NCBI GenBank assembly: GCA_029775875.1
Contig: JARVKD010000010.1
Coordinates: forward strand, 1 to 35,475
From: Nitrososphaeria archaeon
GTDB taxonomy: Archaea; Thermoproteota; Nitrososphaeria; Nitrososphaerales; JACAEJ01
Reading direction: 5' to 3'
Length of the DNA: 35,475 nucleotides
The position numbers and the translations under genes are program-made. The notes under the pieces are model-generated. The model did not search any database and was not told the DNA's origin. It saw only the letters and a program-made list of their open reading frames with translations. Every line of letters starts with the position of its first letter. Within the stretch, counting starts at the first letter, position 1. Shown piece by piece: positions 1 through 9,625 of the stretch.

Positions 1-286
1 ATGCATTTGTAACCATGGATAGTTCTTGAATTCCTTGAACAGATGATACTCTGTTCACTATCTCAATTATATCTTTTCTGATCAAAGGCTCCCCTCCAGT
101 TATCTTCACTTTTCTAGCGCCATAACTCGTTGCAATTTTCACAACTTCTTCAATTCCCTCTGGAGTGAGCTTATCTTCTAGGACATTATTTCCTTCTTTG
201 TGGCAGAATATACAATTTAAATTACACTTTGATGTTACAGATATTCTTAGATTATAAGTCAATCTTCCATAGGAATCAAGAAGCAT
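1..286 (-). CDS. moaA: GTP 3',8-cyclase MoaA (radical SAM), N-terminal fragment truncated by window edge
   Basis: Reverse-strand translation from ATG at 286 gives MLLDSYGRLTYNLRISVTSKCNLNCIFCHKEGNNVLEDKLTPEGIEEVV...ARKVKITGGEPLIRKDI; radical SAM CxxxCxxC plus GGEP, typical of MoaA; next to moaB. Confidence 0.85.
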   Translation of the reverse strand, partial: MLLDSYGRLTYNLRISVTSKCNLNCIFCHKEGNNVLEDKLTPEGIEEVVKIATSYGARKVKITGGEPLIRKDIIEIVNRVSSVQGIQELSMVTNA

Positions 287-290
287 TCTC

Positions 291-818
291 TCACATTCTT
301 ACTAGATAAATCATATGAGATAATTCTGGCAAAATCAGGCTTAAAGCTAGTTCTACAGCATTTGGCGAGCCTGGCAAGCAAAATATGAGTTTGCCATTTA
401 AAGTTCCTGCTAAAGCCCTTGAAAGATAAGCTGGGGAGCCTATCTTTTGATAACTTAAAGTTCTGAACAATTCTCCAAATCCTACTATCTCTTTATCCAA
501 TAAAGGCTTTATGGACTCATAAGTTACATCTCTTTTCGCTAAGCCAGTTCCACCTGTTAGGATTACGGCATCAGCATCTTCATCATATAAACTGCGTAAA
601 ACTTCTAACTTTATCATCTCCTCATCATCATTTATCAGCTTTCTTGATACTATTTTATGACCACTTTCTTTTACCATTTCTACTGCTTTCAATCCGGATT
701 CATCTTCAACAAATATTCCTTGAGAAGCCTTCTCATACCTAGATGAGCTTACAGTTATTACTGATACATTTATGCTCTTTGGAGCTAATTTCTTATGCTC
801 TTCATAAGCCTTTGACAT
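291..818 (-). CDS. moaB: Molybdenum cofactor biosynthesis protein MoaB/MogA family
   Basis: VITVSSSRYEKASQ, DADAVILTGGTGLAKRDVTYESIKPLLDKEIVGFGELFR, FCLPGSPNAVELAL motifs of MoaB/MogA. Confidence 0.9.
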   Translation of the reverse strand: MSKAYEEHKKLAPKSINVSVITVSSSRYEKASQGIFVEDESGLKAVEMVKESGHKIVSRKLINDDEEMIKLEVLRSLYDEDADAVILTGGTGLAKRDVTYESIKPLLDKEIVGFGELFRTLSYQKIGSPAYLSRALAGTLNGKLIFCLPGSPNAVELALSLILPELSHMIYLVRM

Positions 819-930
819 TTCCTTTCACCATGATAAGCGCAAAAGAGCTCCTCACTCATAGAAGATATGAGCCATGCTATGGTATATAATTGCTTAGCGG
901 TAATATAAGAAGTAAATTAAAGGGAAAGAT

Positions 931-2301
931 TCAGAACTGTTTTACGACTTCGTTGAATATTTCAGTAAGTCTTTTGACAGCGTTGTCTACATGGCACTGC
1001 CTTGAAGTATAGAAGCCATTATCTCCCATCTTTATAGAGGCTTCTTTGTTCGTTAATAGCATTCCAATCTTTTCTGCCAAATCATTTGGATTATGAAAGT
1101 CAAAGGTGTAGCCGTTTACTCCTTCGTTTACAAGTTCGGAAGAGCCTGCACCTCTGCTCACTATGACAGGTTTTTTATAAAGCCATCCCTCTATCGTAGT
1201 GAGGTTAAAACCCTCAGCATAAGAAGGCACAATAACTGCCTCAGCCAAAGTGTATGCAGCCTTGACCTCTTCATGCTTCAAGTAACCTGTAAATATTACC
1301 GAATCTTCAACCTTGAGTTCTTTGACAAGTTTCTGCAACTCCTCACGCCAAACAAAACCTTTTGGATGGGCAAGCCCTCCCACACTACTACTCGTAAAGC
1401 TACCATCTCCAACCAGAACGAGCTTCAAATCAGGAAACATGCCCTTCAAAAGAGATAGAGCCTTTATAGCAACATCTTGACCCTTTATCCTATCCATTCT
1501 AGCAACGGTAAGCAGAAAACTCTCATCTTTTAACGCAAATTTATTCCTAAACTTGTCTAAAACTGAACTGGATGGTCGATCCCACTTATCAGGATCAACA
1601 TATGGATAAACTTGATAAGCCTTTCCATGATAGCCTGCATGTATCAACCCTTCAAGTTCTCTTCTTGTACTCACTATCATGGCATCAAAAGCCTCTATGT
1701 TCTTTAAAATGAACGTTCTAAGCCTCTTAGACAAGTTTTCTAGGTGAAATGGGATATGCCAACGGAAAATCACAGGAGCAGACGGTCCTATCAAGTTGCC
1801 TATCTGCAGTTGCTGAAAATCATGTATCCAGAAAAGATCTACTTCGGGCAATAATTTGAACAAAACTTGAGCTGTAGCCCAGTTATATCTTGTGTATGCC
1901 TCATACTCTGAAGGTCTGATCTGCATCTGACTTAAGCCATGAATCTCTTGCCATATCCCCTCCTTGAAACTAGAGTAAAGATGAATATCTCTATCCTCTA
2001 AAGATACATTATATAACATCATTCCATCCAAAAATACTTGTGATGGGGCATTTGGACCGAGTGATACCCAACTTGGTTCATAGATAATGCCTTCTTTGAC
2101 CATCCTTTTTAGGACAGGGTAGACCATGGCTGTTACTCCTCCTGGTGTATACTCGTAATCCTCACCTTCGACGAGCATCTTCAGGTCGATGGGTTCTTCA
2201 AGAGTACCATACTTCTCTAGAAGTTCAGGATACCCTAACTTGAACCTTATCAACGGTGTCTGACTGTTGACACAGATCTTGAGTCTTTTCATTATAGCCA
2301 T
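931..2301 (-). CDS. GT4-like glycosyltransferase, candidate trehalose-6-phosphate synthase
   Basis: C-terminal GT-B signature (VARMDRIKGQDVAIKAL, VLVGDG, EGFNLTTIEGWLYKKPVIVSRGAGSSELV); N-half WIHDFQQLQIGNLIGPSAPVIFRWHIPFHLENL resembles HDYHLL...HIPFP of OtsA; next to OtsB-like phosphatase and TreT. Confidence 0.7.
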   Translation of the reverse strand: MAIMKRLKICVNSQTPLIRFKLGYPELLEKYGTLEEPIDLKMLVEGEDYEYTPGGVTAMVYPVLKRMVKEGIIYEPSWVSLGPNAPSQVFLDGMMLYNVSLEDRDIHLYSSFKEGIWQEIHGLSQMQIRPSEYEAYTRYNWATAQVLFKLLPEVDLFWIHDFQQLQIGNLIGPSAPVIFRWHIPFHLENLSKRLRTFILKNIEAFDAMIVSTRRELEGLIHAGYHGKAYQVYPYVDPDKWDRPSSSVLDKFRNKFALKDESFLLTVARMDRIKGQDVAIKALSLLKGMFPDLKLVLVGDGSFTSSSVGGLAHPKGFVWREELQKLVKELKVEDSVIFTGYLKHEEVKAAYTLAEAVIVPSYAEGFNLTTIEGWLYKKPVIVSRGAGSSELVNEGVNGYTFDFHNPNDLAEKIGMLLTNKEASIKMGDNGFYTSRQCHVDNAVKRLTEIFNEVVKQF

Positions 2302-2355
2302 ATACTTCTAACTCTGTTAAATATTTTTTAGGCATTTGGAAAGCATCTAAACAAG

Positions 2356-3189
2356 TCAAAAATTGAGCAATCTGTGAAGGAATTTGTGCACATCTTCTGG
2401 GCTTTTAAGGTAGTATCTGGCATTTGATCGCCTCCTCTTACTGGAGACGAGAATCGTCAAGCCCCAATTAATCTTCTTAAAGGCATCCTCGTCTGTCTTA
2501 TCATCCCCAATGTATACCGGGATTCCATCTTCTCCTAGATTTTGAATTAGCCATAATGCTGCATCGCCCTTATCCCAAGAAACCTTTGGTCTTATTTCAA
2601 ATACCATCTTTCCATGCCTAATCTCAAAATCTACATGCGATCTTACCATACTCTTAACAGCCTTCTTTATCTCTCCTATCATTCTTTTTTGTGCCATCCT
2701 GTAATGAATGCTGGCTGTCAATCCTTTGTCCTCAACTATTACTCCATTAATGGATTCGAACTTCACTTTCAGATTCTTACATATCTTTGAAATTTTGGGT
2801 GAAAGCTTCTCTGCGACTGGGTGTATGAAGTTTAGTGAAGGACCCTTTATCTCCAATCCGTGATTGCCAATGTAATAAACTCCTTGAATTTTAACAAGGT
2901 TGATAATCTCTTTGAGCGATCTCCCAGTTATTATGGCTAATACGAATCTTCTATCTTTTGTAAAAGATTTCAATAAATCTCTATTATTCGCATTTAAGAT
3001 TGCTTGATCAGGATAATTGACTATGGGTGTTAGAGTTCCATCATAATCTGCTAGAACATACATTCTTCTATTAGACCTCAAGAGTGCTTCGATCTCAGAC
3101 CAAAATTCGAATAAATTCTTCATTTTTTGACCTTCTTTACAGCATGCAATTAGAACATCAAAATTTTTCATCATCAAACCTTTATTCAA
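2356..3189 (-). CDS. otsB: Trehalose-6-phosphate phosphatase (HAD superfamily)
   Basis: MYVLADYDGTLTPIVNYPDQA, LAIITGRSLKEI, YYIGNHGLEI, KGDAALWLI, YIGDDKTDEDAFK: classic OtsB motifs. True start may be an internal Met. Confidence 0.88.
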   Translation of the reverse strand: MNKGLMMKNFDVLIACCKEGQKMKNLFEFWSEIEALLRSNRRMYVLADYDGTLTPIVNYPDQAILNANNRDLLKSFTKDRRFVLAIITGRSLKEIINLVKIQGVYYIGNHGLEIKGPSLNFIHPVAEKLSPKISKICKNLKVKFESINGVIVEDKGLTASIHYRMAQKRMIGEIKKAVKSMVRSHVDFEIRHGKMVFEIRPKVSWDKGDAALWLIQNLGEDGIPVYIGDDKTDEDAFKKINWGLTILVSSKRRRSNARYYLKSPEDVHKFLHRLLNF

Positions 3190-3198
3190 ATCGTAAAA

Positions 3199-4515
3199 TT
3201 AGAGCTGAGTGAGTTTTCTTGGGATTAGCTCCAAAGTCAGATACATTAATAGATGGTCTCTAACATACCTTGTCATCAGGAAATTCTTTCTTACGTGCTC
3301 CCTTCCAGCCTTCCCCATCTCTTTTGCCTTCTGGGGATTCATAAGAAGGAATCGAACTCTATCAGCAGCTTCTTCGATGCTATTGACAAGAAAGCCATTT
3401 ACTCCGTTGATTATTTGGAGAGGTATTCCTCCAGTATTCCCTCCCACTACAGGTGTGCCCTTCCAAAGAGCTTCACTCACCGTCAAAGCAAAACCTTCTT
3501 TCAAAGACTTTTGAAGGACTACATGGGAAGCCCTCTGTATCGCGTTGATGTCAATATCTGCAAAAGGTGGGAGAATCAGTATCTTGATATCCTTATCACC
3601 TTCTACCATTTTCAAAACTTCTTGGTAGACTTCCTGCCCCTCAGGATCGTCTTTAGCTAAACCTCCTGCAAGCAAAAGTTGACAGTCTATGGGCTTCTTA
3701 ATAGCCCGTGTTAAATCTAAGAAATCATCATCTCTAAAGAGCCTAAATACATCCACTACTTCACCAGGATTCTTCACACTCTTATACATACTGACCACAC
3801 CTGCGGGATCCTTTAATTTATCGAATCGACCTATCTGAGATATTATGGGCTTCTTCATCTTTATTCCATGCTTTAAGAGAATTCTGTCTATATCGTCAGC
3901 ACTTATCTCTATATTTTTTGGGCTCAAAGGATCAATAGATGGCGGAATTATGAACTGTCTTATCAAAAGGTCCTTCTTTGCGAATTTGTCGATATGAAAG
4001 ACTGCGGCATCATATTGAGAAACAAAAGTTTTGAGAAACTCCCAAACCCTAACATTTGGCGTTGAGACATCGATATGGCATCTCCATATCCACTTTCCTT
4101 TCCTCTTAGGAAAATGCTTTATTATCGCGGCTGGTTGAGGATCATGGATAACAACAAAATCTGCTTCACTTAAATCCTCCATTTGTTCTGCATTCTTCGT
4201 GTTAACTTTAAGATAATGGTCAAGCATTTCTTGACTTATCTCTAAATCTGCTCCATGAAGTGCGTTATGAAAATCCTTTGTGATTCTGAAGAACTTGTCG
4301 TCTCCTTCAATGACACGCCATTCAACATTTAGTTTACAATCGTTTAGAAGAGGTAGAAGCTTTTGAAGTATCTCTGCAACTCCTCCTCCAACCTTTGTTG
4401 AATTTATGTGAATGACTCTTCTGCCTGCCAGCCTATCCCCTAGAGCCATTATCTCGTTGATAACATCGGCTCCAACGATCTTTTCATAATCCCAGAGGGA
4501 AGGCATTTTGCTCAT
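3199..4515 (-). CDS. treT: Trehalose glycosyltransferring synthase TreT-like GT4
   Basis: INSTKVGGGVAEILQKLLPLL, WRVIEGDDKFFRITKDFHNALHG, WRCHIDVSTPNVRVWEFL, LQKSLKEGFALTVSEALWKGTPVVGGNTGGIPLQI as in archaeal TreT. Confidence 0.88.
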   Translation of the reverse strand: MSKMPSLWDYEKIVGADVINEIMALGDRLAGRRVIHINSTKVGGGVAEILQKLLPLLNDCKLNVEWRVIEGDDKFFRITKDFHNALHGADLEISQEMLDHYLKVNTKNAEQMEDLSEADFVVIHDPQPAAIIKHFPKRKGKWIWRCHIDVSTPNVRVWEFLKTFVSQYDAAVFHIDKFAKKDLLIRQFIIPPSIDPLSPKNIEISADDIDRILLKHGIKMKKPIISQIGRFDKLKDPAGVVSMYKSVKNPGEVVDVFRLFRDDDFLDLTRAIKKPIDCQLLLAGGLAKDDPEGQEVYQEVLKMVEGDKDIKILILPPFADIDINAIQRASHVVLQKSLKEGFALTVSEALWKGTPVVGGNTGGIPLQIINGVNGFLVNSIEEAADRVRFLLMNPQKAKEMGKAGREHVRKNFLMTRYVRDHLLMYLTLELIPRKLTQL

Positions 4516-4572
4516 ATACTCAAAGGTGATTATTTCTTTCTTACTTTTAAATTTAATACGAATAATAATGAG

Positions 4573-4941
4573 TTAGAATTTTGAGCTTATGAGCGTCTTA
4601 ATCTCATTGGCTAACTTCTGGGCATCATCAGGCTTAAGATGAACCTCATATAACCTTTGACCGCCGTGATAAGTGCTTTTTATGATCAACTTCATGAGCT
4701 CTGGGCTGCCTGGAGGGCTTGGCATAACTTCTATCATAACATCTAATATATCTGTGATAGGTATTATTGGGCGATGAGCCCATGTTAAAAGAGTTAGTAC
4801 GGCCTGATTGAGCAAATGATCGCCTTTTGTAACCTCCTTTAGCCTCTCAACAATTTCAGGCTTGAGCGTTATGATTAGGAAATCTTTAGAAAGCGTAATT
4901 ATCTGACAACCAGATTCAATTTGAATATTATCTTTGTTCAT
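4573..4941 (-). CDS. Conserved hypothetical protein
   Basis: 122 aa ORF with ATG start in an otherwise empty interval; no recognised domain. Confidence 0.6.
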   Translation of the reverse strand: MNKDNIQIESGCQIITLSKDFLIITLKPEIVERLKEVTKGDHLLNQAVLTLLTWAHRPIIPITDILDVMIEVMPSPPGSPELMKLIIKSTYHGGQRLYEVHLKPDDAQKLANEIKTLISSKF

Positions 4942-5026
4942 TGGTATGTTTTCTTAGGTTGATAAGCATATAAATCTTAACAAAATGTTTTATGGCATAT
5001 CAATTTATTAATTTGAGCAAAATTAA

Positions 5027-6094
5027 GTGTCTTGGCAATTGACCATAAAGAGCAACTCAATTTATAGGCGTATAGAGAGAGCCCTTGTCAAGACAGTACT
5101 GTATCTTATAACTTTGATAGGAATAATAATAATCAGCTACTCCATTCTACCATTACTAAGATTTTCCTTCGAGATAAGCTTGCTAGGCATCGGAATTTCT
5201 CTTGGCACAGCCATCTATATTGCCATTTTTGCAATACTATGCTTTTTCTTCATCAAGTTTGTGAGTAGTGCTCTTCGTCTTCTAGGTTTCAAACCAGAGA
5301 ATCTCGCTGAATTGATTCCTGATGCCACTTCAGAGCAAGCTAGGCATGCAATCAGAACTTTGGTCAACCTCCTTTTTATCATCTTCATCTTGATAGGCTA
5401 TTGGTCTTTTGCTCCATTGCTTCCCATGATCCCTGTAGTAGGTTACATCATCGCTCCAGCATCCCAATTGGTAGTAGCCGCTATACTAGTGCTCTTCTTT
5501 TGGAATATTGGGAGAAGGCTAACTCGTATTGTAGATGAAGCCATGACCAGATTAATACATGAGACTGGTTATGGTAACAAATCACAAATAGAAGTCAAAG
5601 AGCGGATTCTGAAAACAGTCGTATATTTCATAGCTACGATCGGGCTCATAGTTGTGAGCTACTCATCACTACCACTGATTTCAATCACTTTCAATATAAC
5701 CATCCTAGGTACAGGAATAACTCTAGGTATGATCATTTTAGTAATTCTACTGGCTATAATTGCGTTGACTGCTTTTAGGTTTGTAGCCAATGCGTTTGCA
5801 CTTTCTGGCGTAAACTTTGAAACTTTTGCTCGTATGATGCCAGGGATAACTTTTGAGCACTCTAGAGCATTCAAGAGGGTAGTTATAGACATCTCTTTGA
5901 CAATACTTGTAGTGGTAGCATACTGGGTTGCATCACAGTTGATAGCTCTTGTACCAAGGATAGGATCACAACTGGTGGTGGCGGCACAAACCGTGGCAGT
6001 GGCTATAGTGGTACTATTGGTTTGGGATATAGGGCGAATCTCGTACAGAGGGTTAGAATCCATGGTAGAGCGTGCAGTAAGCGAACTTGACTAG
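5027..6094 (+). CDS. Polytopic membrane protein with two homologous halves (possibly MscS-like transmembrane modules)
   Basis: GTG start; repeated units ERALVKTVLYLITLIGIIIISYSILPLL...LLGIGISLG.. and KERILKTVVYFIATIGLIVVSYSSLPLI...ILGTGITLG..; hydrophobic throughout. Confidence 0.75.
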   Translation: MSWQLTIKSNSIYRRIERALVKTVLYLITLIGIIIISYSILPLLRFSFEISLLGIGISLGTAIYIAIFAILCFFFIKFVSSALRLLGFKPENLAELIPDATSEQARHAIRTLVNLLFIIFILIGYWSFAPLLPMIPVVGYIIAPASQLVVAAILVLFFWNIGRRLTRIVDEAMTRLIHETGYGNKSQIEVKERILKTVVYFIATIGLIVVSYSSLPLISITFNITILGTGITLGMIILVILLAIIALTAFRFVANAFALSGVNFETFARMMPGITFEHSRAFKRVVIDISLTILVVVAYWVASQLIALVPRIGSQLVVAAQTVAVAIVVLLVWDIGRISYRGLESMVERAVSELD

Positions 6095-6174
6095 TCTATC
6101 TAACTCCAAATGAAGTTGCTATGGTTTAGAATCTATACATGAGCCTTATTTTCATCAATACAGTTAAACTTCGG

Positions 6175-6621
6175 TCATGCCTTCTTTATTTTCTTGGCTA
6201 CTCTAATATTCATGATGGCTGTTGTAGGATACTGACCTTTTTCGTCTTTCTCATACTTTTTAACTACATCCCAAAGATTTAGCAAAGCTATTACTGTTGC
6301 TGTCAAAGCCTCCATTTCAACTCCAGTCTTGCTATTAGCGATTACCTTCGCTTTTGCAATTATTCTATCGTTTTTTATGCTAATATCGACATCAACATTT
6401 TCAATAGGTATAGGATGGCATAGAGGCATTATAGTTGGTGTAAACTTTGCTCCTTGAATTCCTGCTAATTTTGCAATTTGAATAGGATCTCCCTTCTCTA
6501 TTCTACCTTCTTTTATCAGCTTTATAGTCTCGGGCTTTAGTTTTATCTCTCCATAGGCTATAGCCTCTCTATACTGCTCAGGCTTCTTCGATACATCTAT
6601 CATCTTGACCATACTAATCAC
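6175..6621 (-). CDS. moaC: Cyclic pyranopterin monophosphate synthase MoaC
   Basis: MVDVSKK-like start, IMPLCHPIPIENVDVDI, NSKTGVEMEALTATVIALLNLWDVVKKYEKD. Confidence 0.95.
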   Translation of the reverse strand: MISMVKMIDVSKKPEQYREAIAYGEIKLKPETIKLIKEGRIEKGDPIQIAKLAGIQGAKFTPTIMPLCHPIPIENVDVDISIKNDRIIAKAKVIANSKTGVEMEALTATVIALLNLWDVVKKYEKDEKGQYPTTAIMNIRVAKKIKKA

Positions 6622-7105
6622 TCTTGCTAGTGAAGGATGTTATCTTGGATTGAGTATAGATAGATTTCTTTACCCTTTTATTCTTTGGAAGATTCTTGAG
6701 GCTTTTGCTCAATTCTAATCTTGTCATATCCATTATCCTTTTCACGATCGGGTTAGGAGACTCGAAGGATTTTTTGAGCAAGACCTTAAGCCTAGTCATC
6801 CTAGATATTATAATGTCTAGCCTACGAATTATCTCACTTTTTTCTTTTTTTATTGTTAAATCTTGCTTCAAGTCTGATAATAGTGAAGAAAGTTCTTCAT
6901 AAGCCTTCTCTGCTGTCACAGATTTCTCAGGTTTGAGCAATAAAATAGTCTTTGTAGCCTTATGACTCTCATTGTTAGCCCTTCTGATTAGGTTACTGAT
7001 TTCATCAAGAATTTCGTCGATAGGTCTAAGCAATAGATCTCTTCTAATCTTCTTTACATCTTCCATCAATTCATCAAATCTTCTTATGTTGGAAAGGCTT
7101 TCCAT
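6614..7105 (-). CDS. Hypothetical helical protein, start of a moaC-containing transcription unit
   Basis: ORF overlaps the moaC start by 8 nt; charged, helix-rich composition. Confidence 0.6.
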   Translation of the reverse strand: MESLSNIRRFDELMEDVKKIRRDLLLRPIDEILDEISNLIRRANNESHKATKTILLLKPEKSVTAEKAYEELSSLLSDLKQDLTIKKEKSEIIRRLDIIISRMTRLKVLLKKSFESPNPIVKRIMDMTRLELSKSLKNLPKNKRVKKSIYTQSKITSFTSKSD

Positions 7106-7240
7106 ATCGATTCTTTTCCAAATTTGAACTAAAAGAAGGTTTGATATCTGATAAACTTTCCTTTTACCATTAATGTAAAGTTTGCTTAGTGATTACTATC
7201 TACATCATCAAACTTTTAAAATGCCTTAACCTAAATTTTA

Positions 7241-8569
7241 ATGTTGAGCAAGATTATTGAGGATATGGATTGGTTAAGAGTTAGGACTCATAATGTATCA
7301 AAGGTTCTAAAGTCCAGTGAAGGAGAATATGTTAGGCTATTGGGCTGGATAGCATCGAAGAGGATGATAGGTAACATAGTATTCTGTTTAATAAGAGATG
7401 GGAGTGGATTCATTCAAGTTGCTGGAAAGAAAGGAGTTACTGATGAAAATGCTCTCGATGCTATGAAAAGAGTCAGCCTAGAGTCTGCTGTGATGGTAGG
7501 AGGCTTGATAAGAGACGATAAGAGGGCTCCTAGAGGTAAAGAACTATCAGTGAAAGAGTTTCAGATAATATCATTAGCAGAAAAGTGGCCTATTACCAAA
7601 AGCGCTATAAAATCACCATCCTTTCTTTATGATAATAGACATCTTTCCATAAGAGGGAGAAAAGCCAGATCGATTCTAAGGATAAGGTCTGAATTAATCT
7701 ACTCATCTATAGAATTCTTTACAAAACAAGGCTTCTTTTTGATCAATGCACCAACATTGGTTCAATCAGCCTGTGAAGGAGGGGCAACTTTGTTCAATTT
7801 AGATTACTTTGGTAAAATCGCTTATCTTACTCAAAGTGCCCAACTATATGAGGAGGCTGCCATATGCTCTTTCGAGAAAGTATTTGTATTACAACCTGCC
7901 TTCAGAGCAGAGAAGTCTAAGACTGCTAAACATCTAACAGAGTTCTGGATGCTAGAAGCAGAGCAAGCCTTCGCCACTCATGATGACATAATGAAACTAG
8001 AAGAAGATCTAGTATCATATATAACAAATAATATAGTTGAAAAATGCTCTGAAGAGTTTGAGATTATAGGGAGAAAGTTCTCACCTCCAAGTGCTCCTTT
8101 TCCAAAGATAACCTATGATGAAGCTAGAAACATAGCCATGAGCAAAGGCATAGAATTTGAGTGGGGAGAAGATATACCAACAGAGGCTGAAAATATCATA
8201 TCGAAGAGTTTTGAAAAACCGTTCTTCATAACTGGTTATCCTATAAGCGCTAGGAGCTTCTACCATATGGCAGACCCTAGAGATGAGAGAGTAACTCTAT
8301 CTTCAGATCTGATGGCTCCTGAAGGTTATGGTGAGATAGCGACTGGGGGGCAAAGAATACATGATTACAATACTTTAATGGAGAGAGTAAGAAAGCAAGA
8401 TCTGCCTACAGAATCTTTTTCATGGTACCTTGATTTAAGAAGATATGGTTTGCCCCCTCATTCAGGCTTTGGTATTGGCATTGAAAGGCTTGTGAGATGG
8501 GTCTGTGGTTTAAAGCATATCAGAGCATCGACCCTATTCCCAAGAACTATAACGAGGATAAACCCATAA
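7241..8569 (+). CDS. asnS: Asparaginyl-tRNA synthetase (class II)
   Basis: N-terminal OB-fold (VRLLGWIASKRMIGNIVFCLIRDGSGFIQV), CEGGATLFNLDYFGKIAYLTQSAQLYEEAAICSFEKVFVLQPAFRAEKSKTAKHLTEFWMLEAE, and motif 3 GFGIGIERLVRWVCGLKHIRASTLFPRT. Confidence 0.85.
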   Translation: MLSKIIEDMDWLRVRTHNVSKVLKSSEGEYVRLLGWIASKRMIGNIVFCLIRDGSGFIQVAGKKGVTDENALDAMKRVSLESAVMVGGLIRDDKRAPRGKELSVKEFQIISLAEKWPITKSAIKSPSFLYDNRHLSIRGRKARSILRIRSELIYSSIEFFTKQGFFLINAPTLVQSACEGGATLFNLDYFGKIAYLTQSAQLYEEAAICSFEKVFVLQPAFRAEKSKTAKHLTEFWMLEAEQAFATHDDIMKLEEDLVSYITNNIVEKCSEEFEIIGRKFSPPSAPFPKITYDEARNIAMSKGIEFEWGEDIPTEAENIISKSFEKPFFITGYPISARSFYHMADPRDERVTLSSDLMAPEGYGEIATGGQRIHDYNTLMERVRKQDLPTESFSWYLDLRRYGLPPHSGFGIGIERLVRWVCGLKHIRASTLFPRTITRINP

Positions 8570-8638
8570 TTTCTTTTTACTTGTTTCGTTAAATATAGGT
8601 TAACATTAATATCTATCTATTAGAATTATTAGACGAGC

Positions 8639-9625
8639 ATGAGCGAAGAAGAACTTGAACTAGAATCCCTTGACGGTGTAGGACCAGCGACAAAACAGAA
8701 ACTCACAGATGCTGGCATATACAGTATACTTGATTTGGTATCTAGAGGACCATCAGAAATTGCTGATGCAGTTAACATCGACTTAAGCAAAGCTATAGAC
8801 CTCATCAACAAGGCAAGGGCAAGATTGGTCGAGTTAGGGAGGCTTGAAAAAGAGTTCGTATCTGCTACTGAACTTTACAAGAAGCGCCAAGCCATAGATA
8901 GGATAAGCACTGGATCGAAGAATCTTGACGATCTGTTGGGCGGGGGAATTGAAACTCAAGCTGTGACAGAGTTTTATGGAGAGTATGGTTCAGGAAAGAC
9001 TCAGGTATGCCATACTTTATGTGTTAAAGTTCAGATGCCAAAAGGGCAAGGTGGATTAAATTCTGGAGCCATTTATGTTGATACTGAGAATACCTTCAGA
9101 CCTGAGAGGATAGCGGAGATAGCAGAAAACTACGATCTAGAGCCTGAGGATATACTTAGCAAGATAATAGTGGCAAAGGCGTATAATAGTGCCCATCAAG
9201 AGCTGATAGTTAGAGAGGTTGGAAGGCTAGTGGAGAAGGAGAAGATAAAGTTGCTGATCGTAGATTCTGCTGTTGCCCACTATAGGGCTGAATTCTTGGG
9301 TAGAGGAACTTTAGCGGAGAGGCAGCAGAGGCTAAATAGGTTCATGCATAACTTGCTAAGAATAGCTGAAGTTCACAATTTGGCAGTAGTAGTGACTAAT
9401 CAGGTTCAAGCAGCCCCTGATGTATTCTTTGGTGATCCATCCAGACCTACGGGAGGCCATGTAGTGGCTCACACAAGCACTTATAGAATATATTTAAGAA
9501 AAGCTGGCAAGAATAGGATAGCAAGGATGATGGACAGTCCTTACCATCCTGAGAGAGAAGCAGTATTCATTCTAGATGAAAAAGGAATCGACGATCCGCC
9601 AGAAGATATTCCTAAAAGAAAATGA
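8639..9625 (+). CDS. radA: DNA repair and recombination protein RadA
   Basis: Helix-hairpin-helix N-terminus LDGVGPATKQKLTDAG; Walker A FYGEYGSGKTQVCHTL; IYVDTENTFRPERI; TNQVQAAPDVFFGDPSRPTGGHVVAH. Confidence 0.98.
   Translation: MSEEELELESLDGVGPATKQKLTDAGIYSILDLVSRGPSEIADAVNIDLSKAIDLINKARARLVELGRLEKEFVSATELYKKRQAIDRISTGSKNLDDLLGGGIETQAVTEFYGEYGSGKTQVCHTLCVKVQMPKGQGGLNSGAIYVDTENTFRPERIAEIAENYDLEPEDILSKIIVAKAYNSAHQELIVREVGRLVEKEKIKLLIVDSAVAHYRAEFLGRGTLAERQQRLNRFMHNLLRIAEVHNLAVVVTNQVQAAPDVFFGDPSRPTGGHVVAHTSTYRIYLRKAGKNRIARMMDSPYHPEREAVFILDEKGIDDPPEDIPKRK

Noticed and set aside
819-930. Possible C/D box sRNA in intergenic regions (e.g. 819-930, 9626-9786)
   Set aside because: No convincing pair of RUGAUGA and CUGA boxes with correct spacing could be identified by eye.
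1093-1458. Plus-strand 121-aa ORF
   Set aside because: Lies entirely antisense to the GT4 glycosyltransferase and has no recognisable domain; shadow ORF.
3209-3660. Two plus-strand ORFs inside treT
   Set aside because: Antisense shadow ORFs of a confidently assigned gene.
5659-6063. 134-aa minus-strand ORF
   Set aside because: Antisense to the duplicated membrane protein; Thr/Ala/Ser-rich composition reflects reverse reading of hydrophobic codons.
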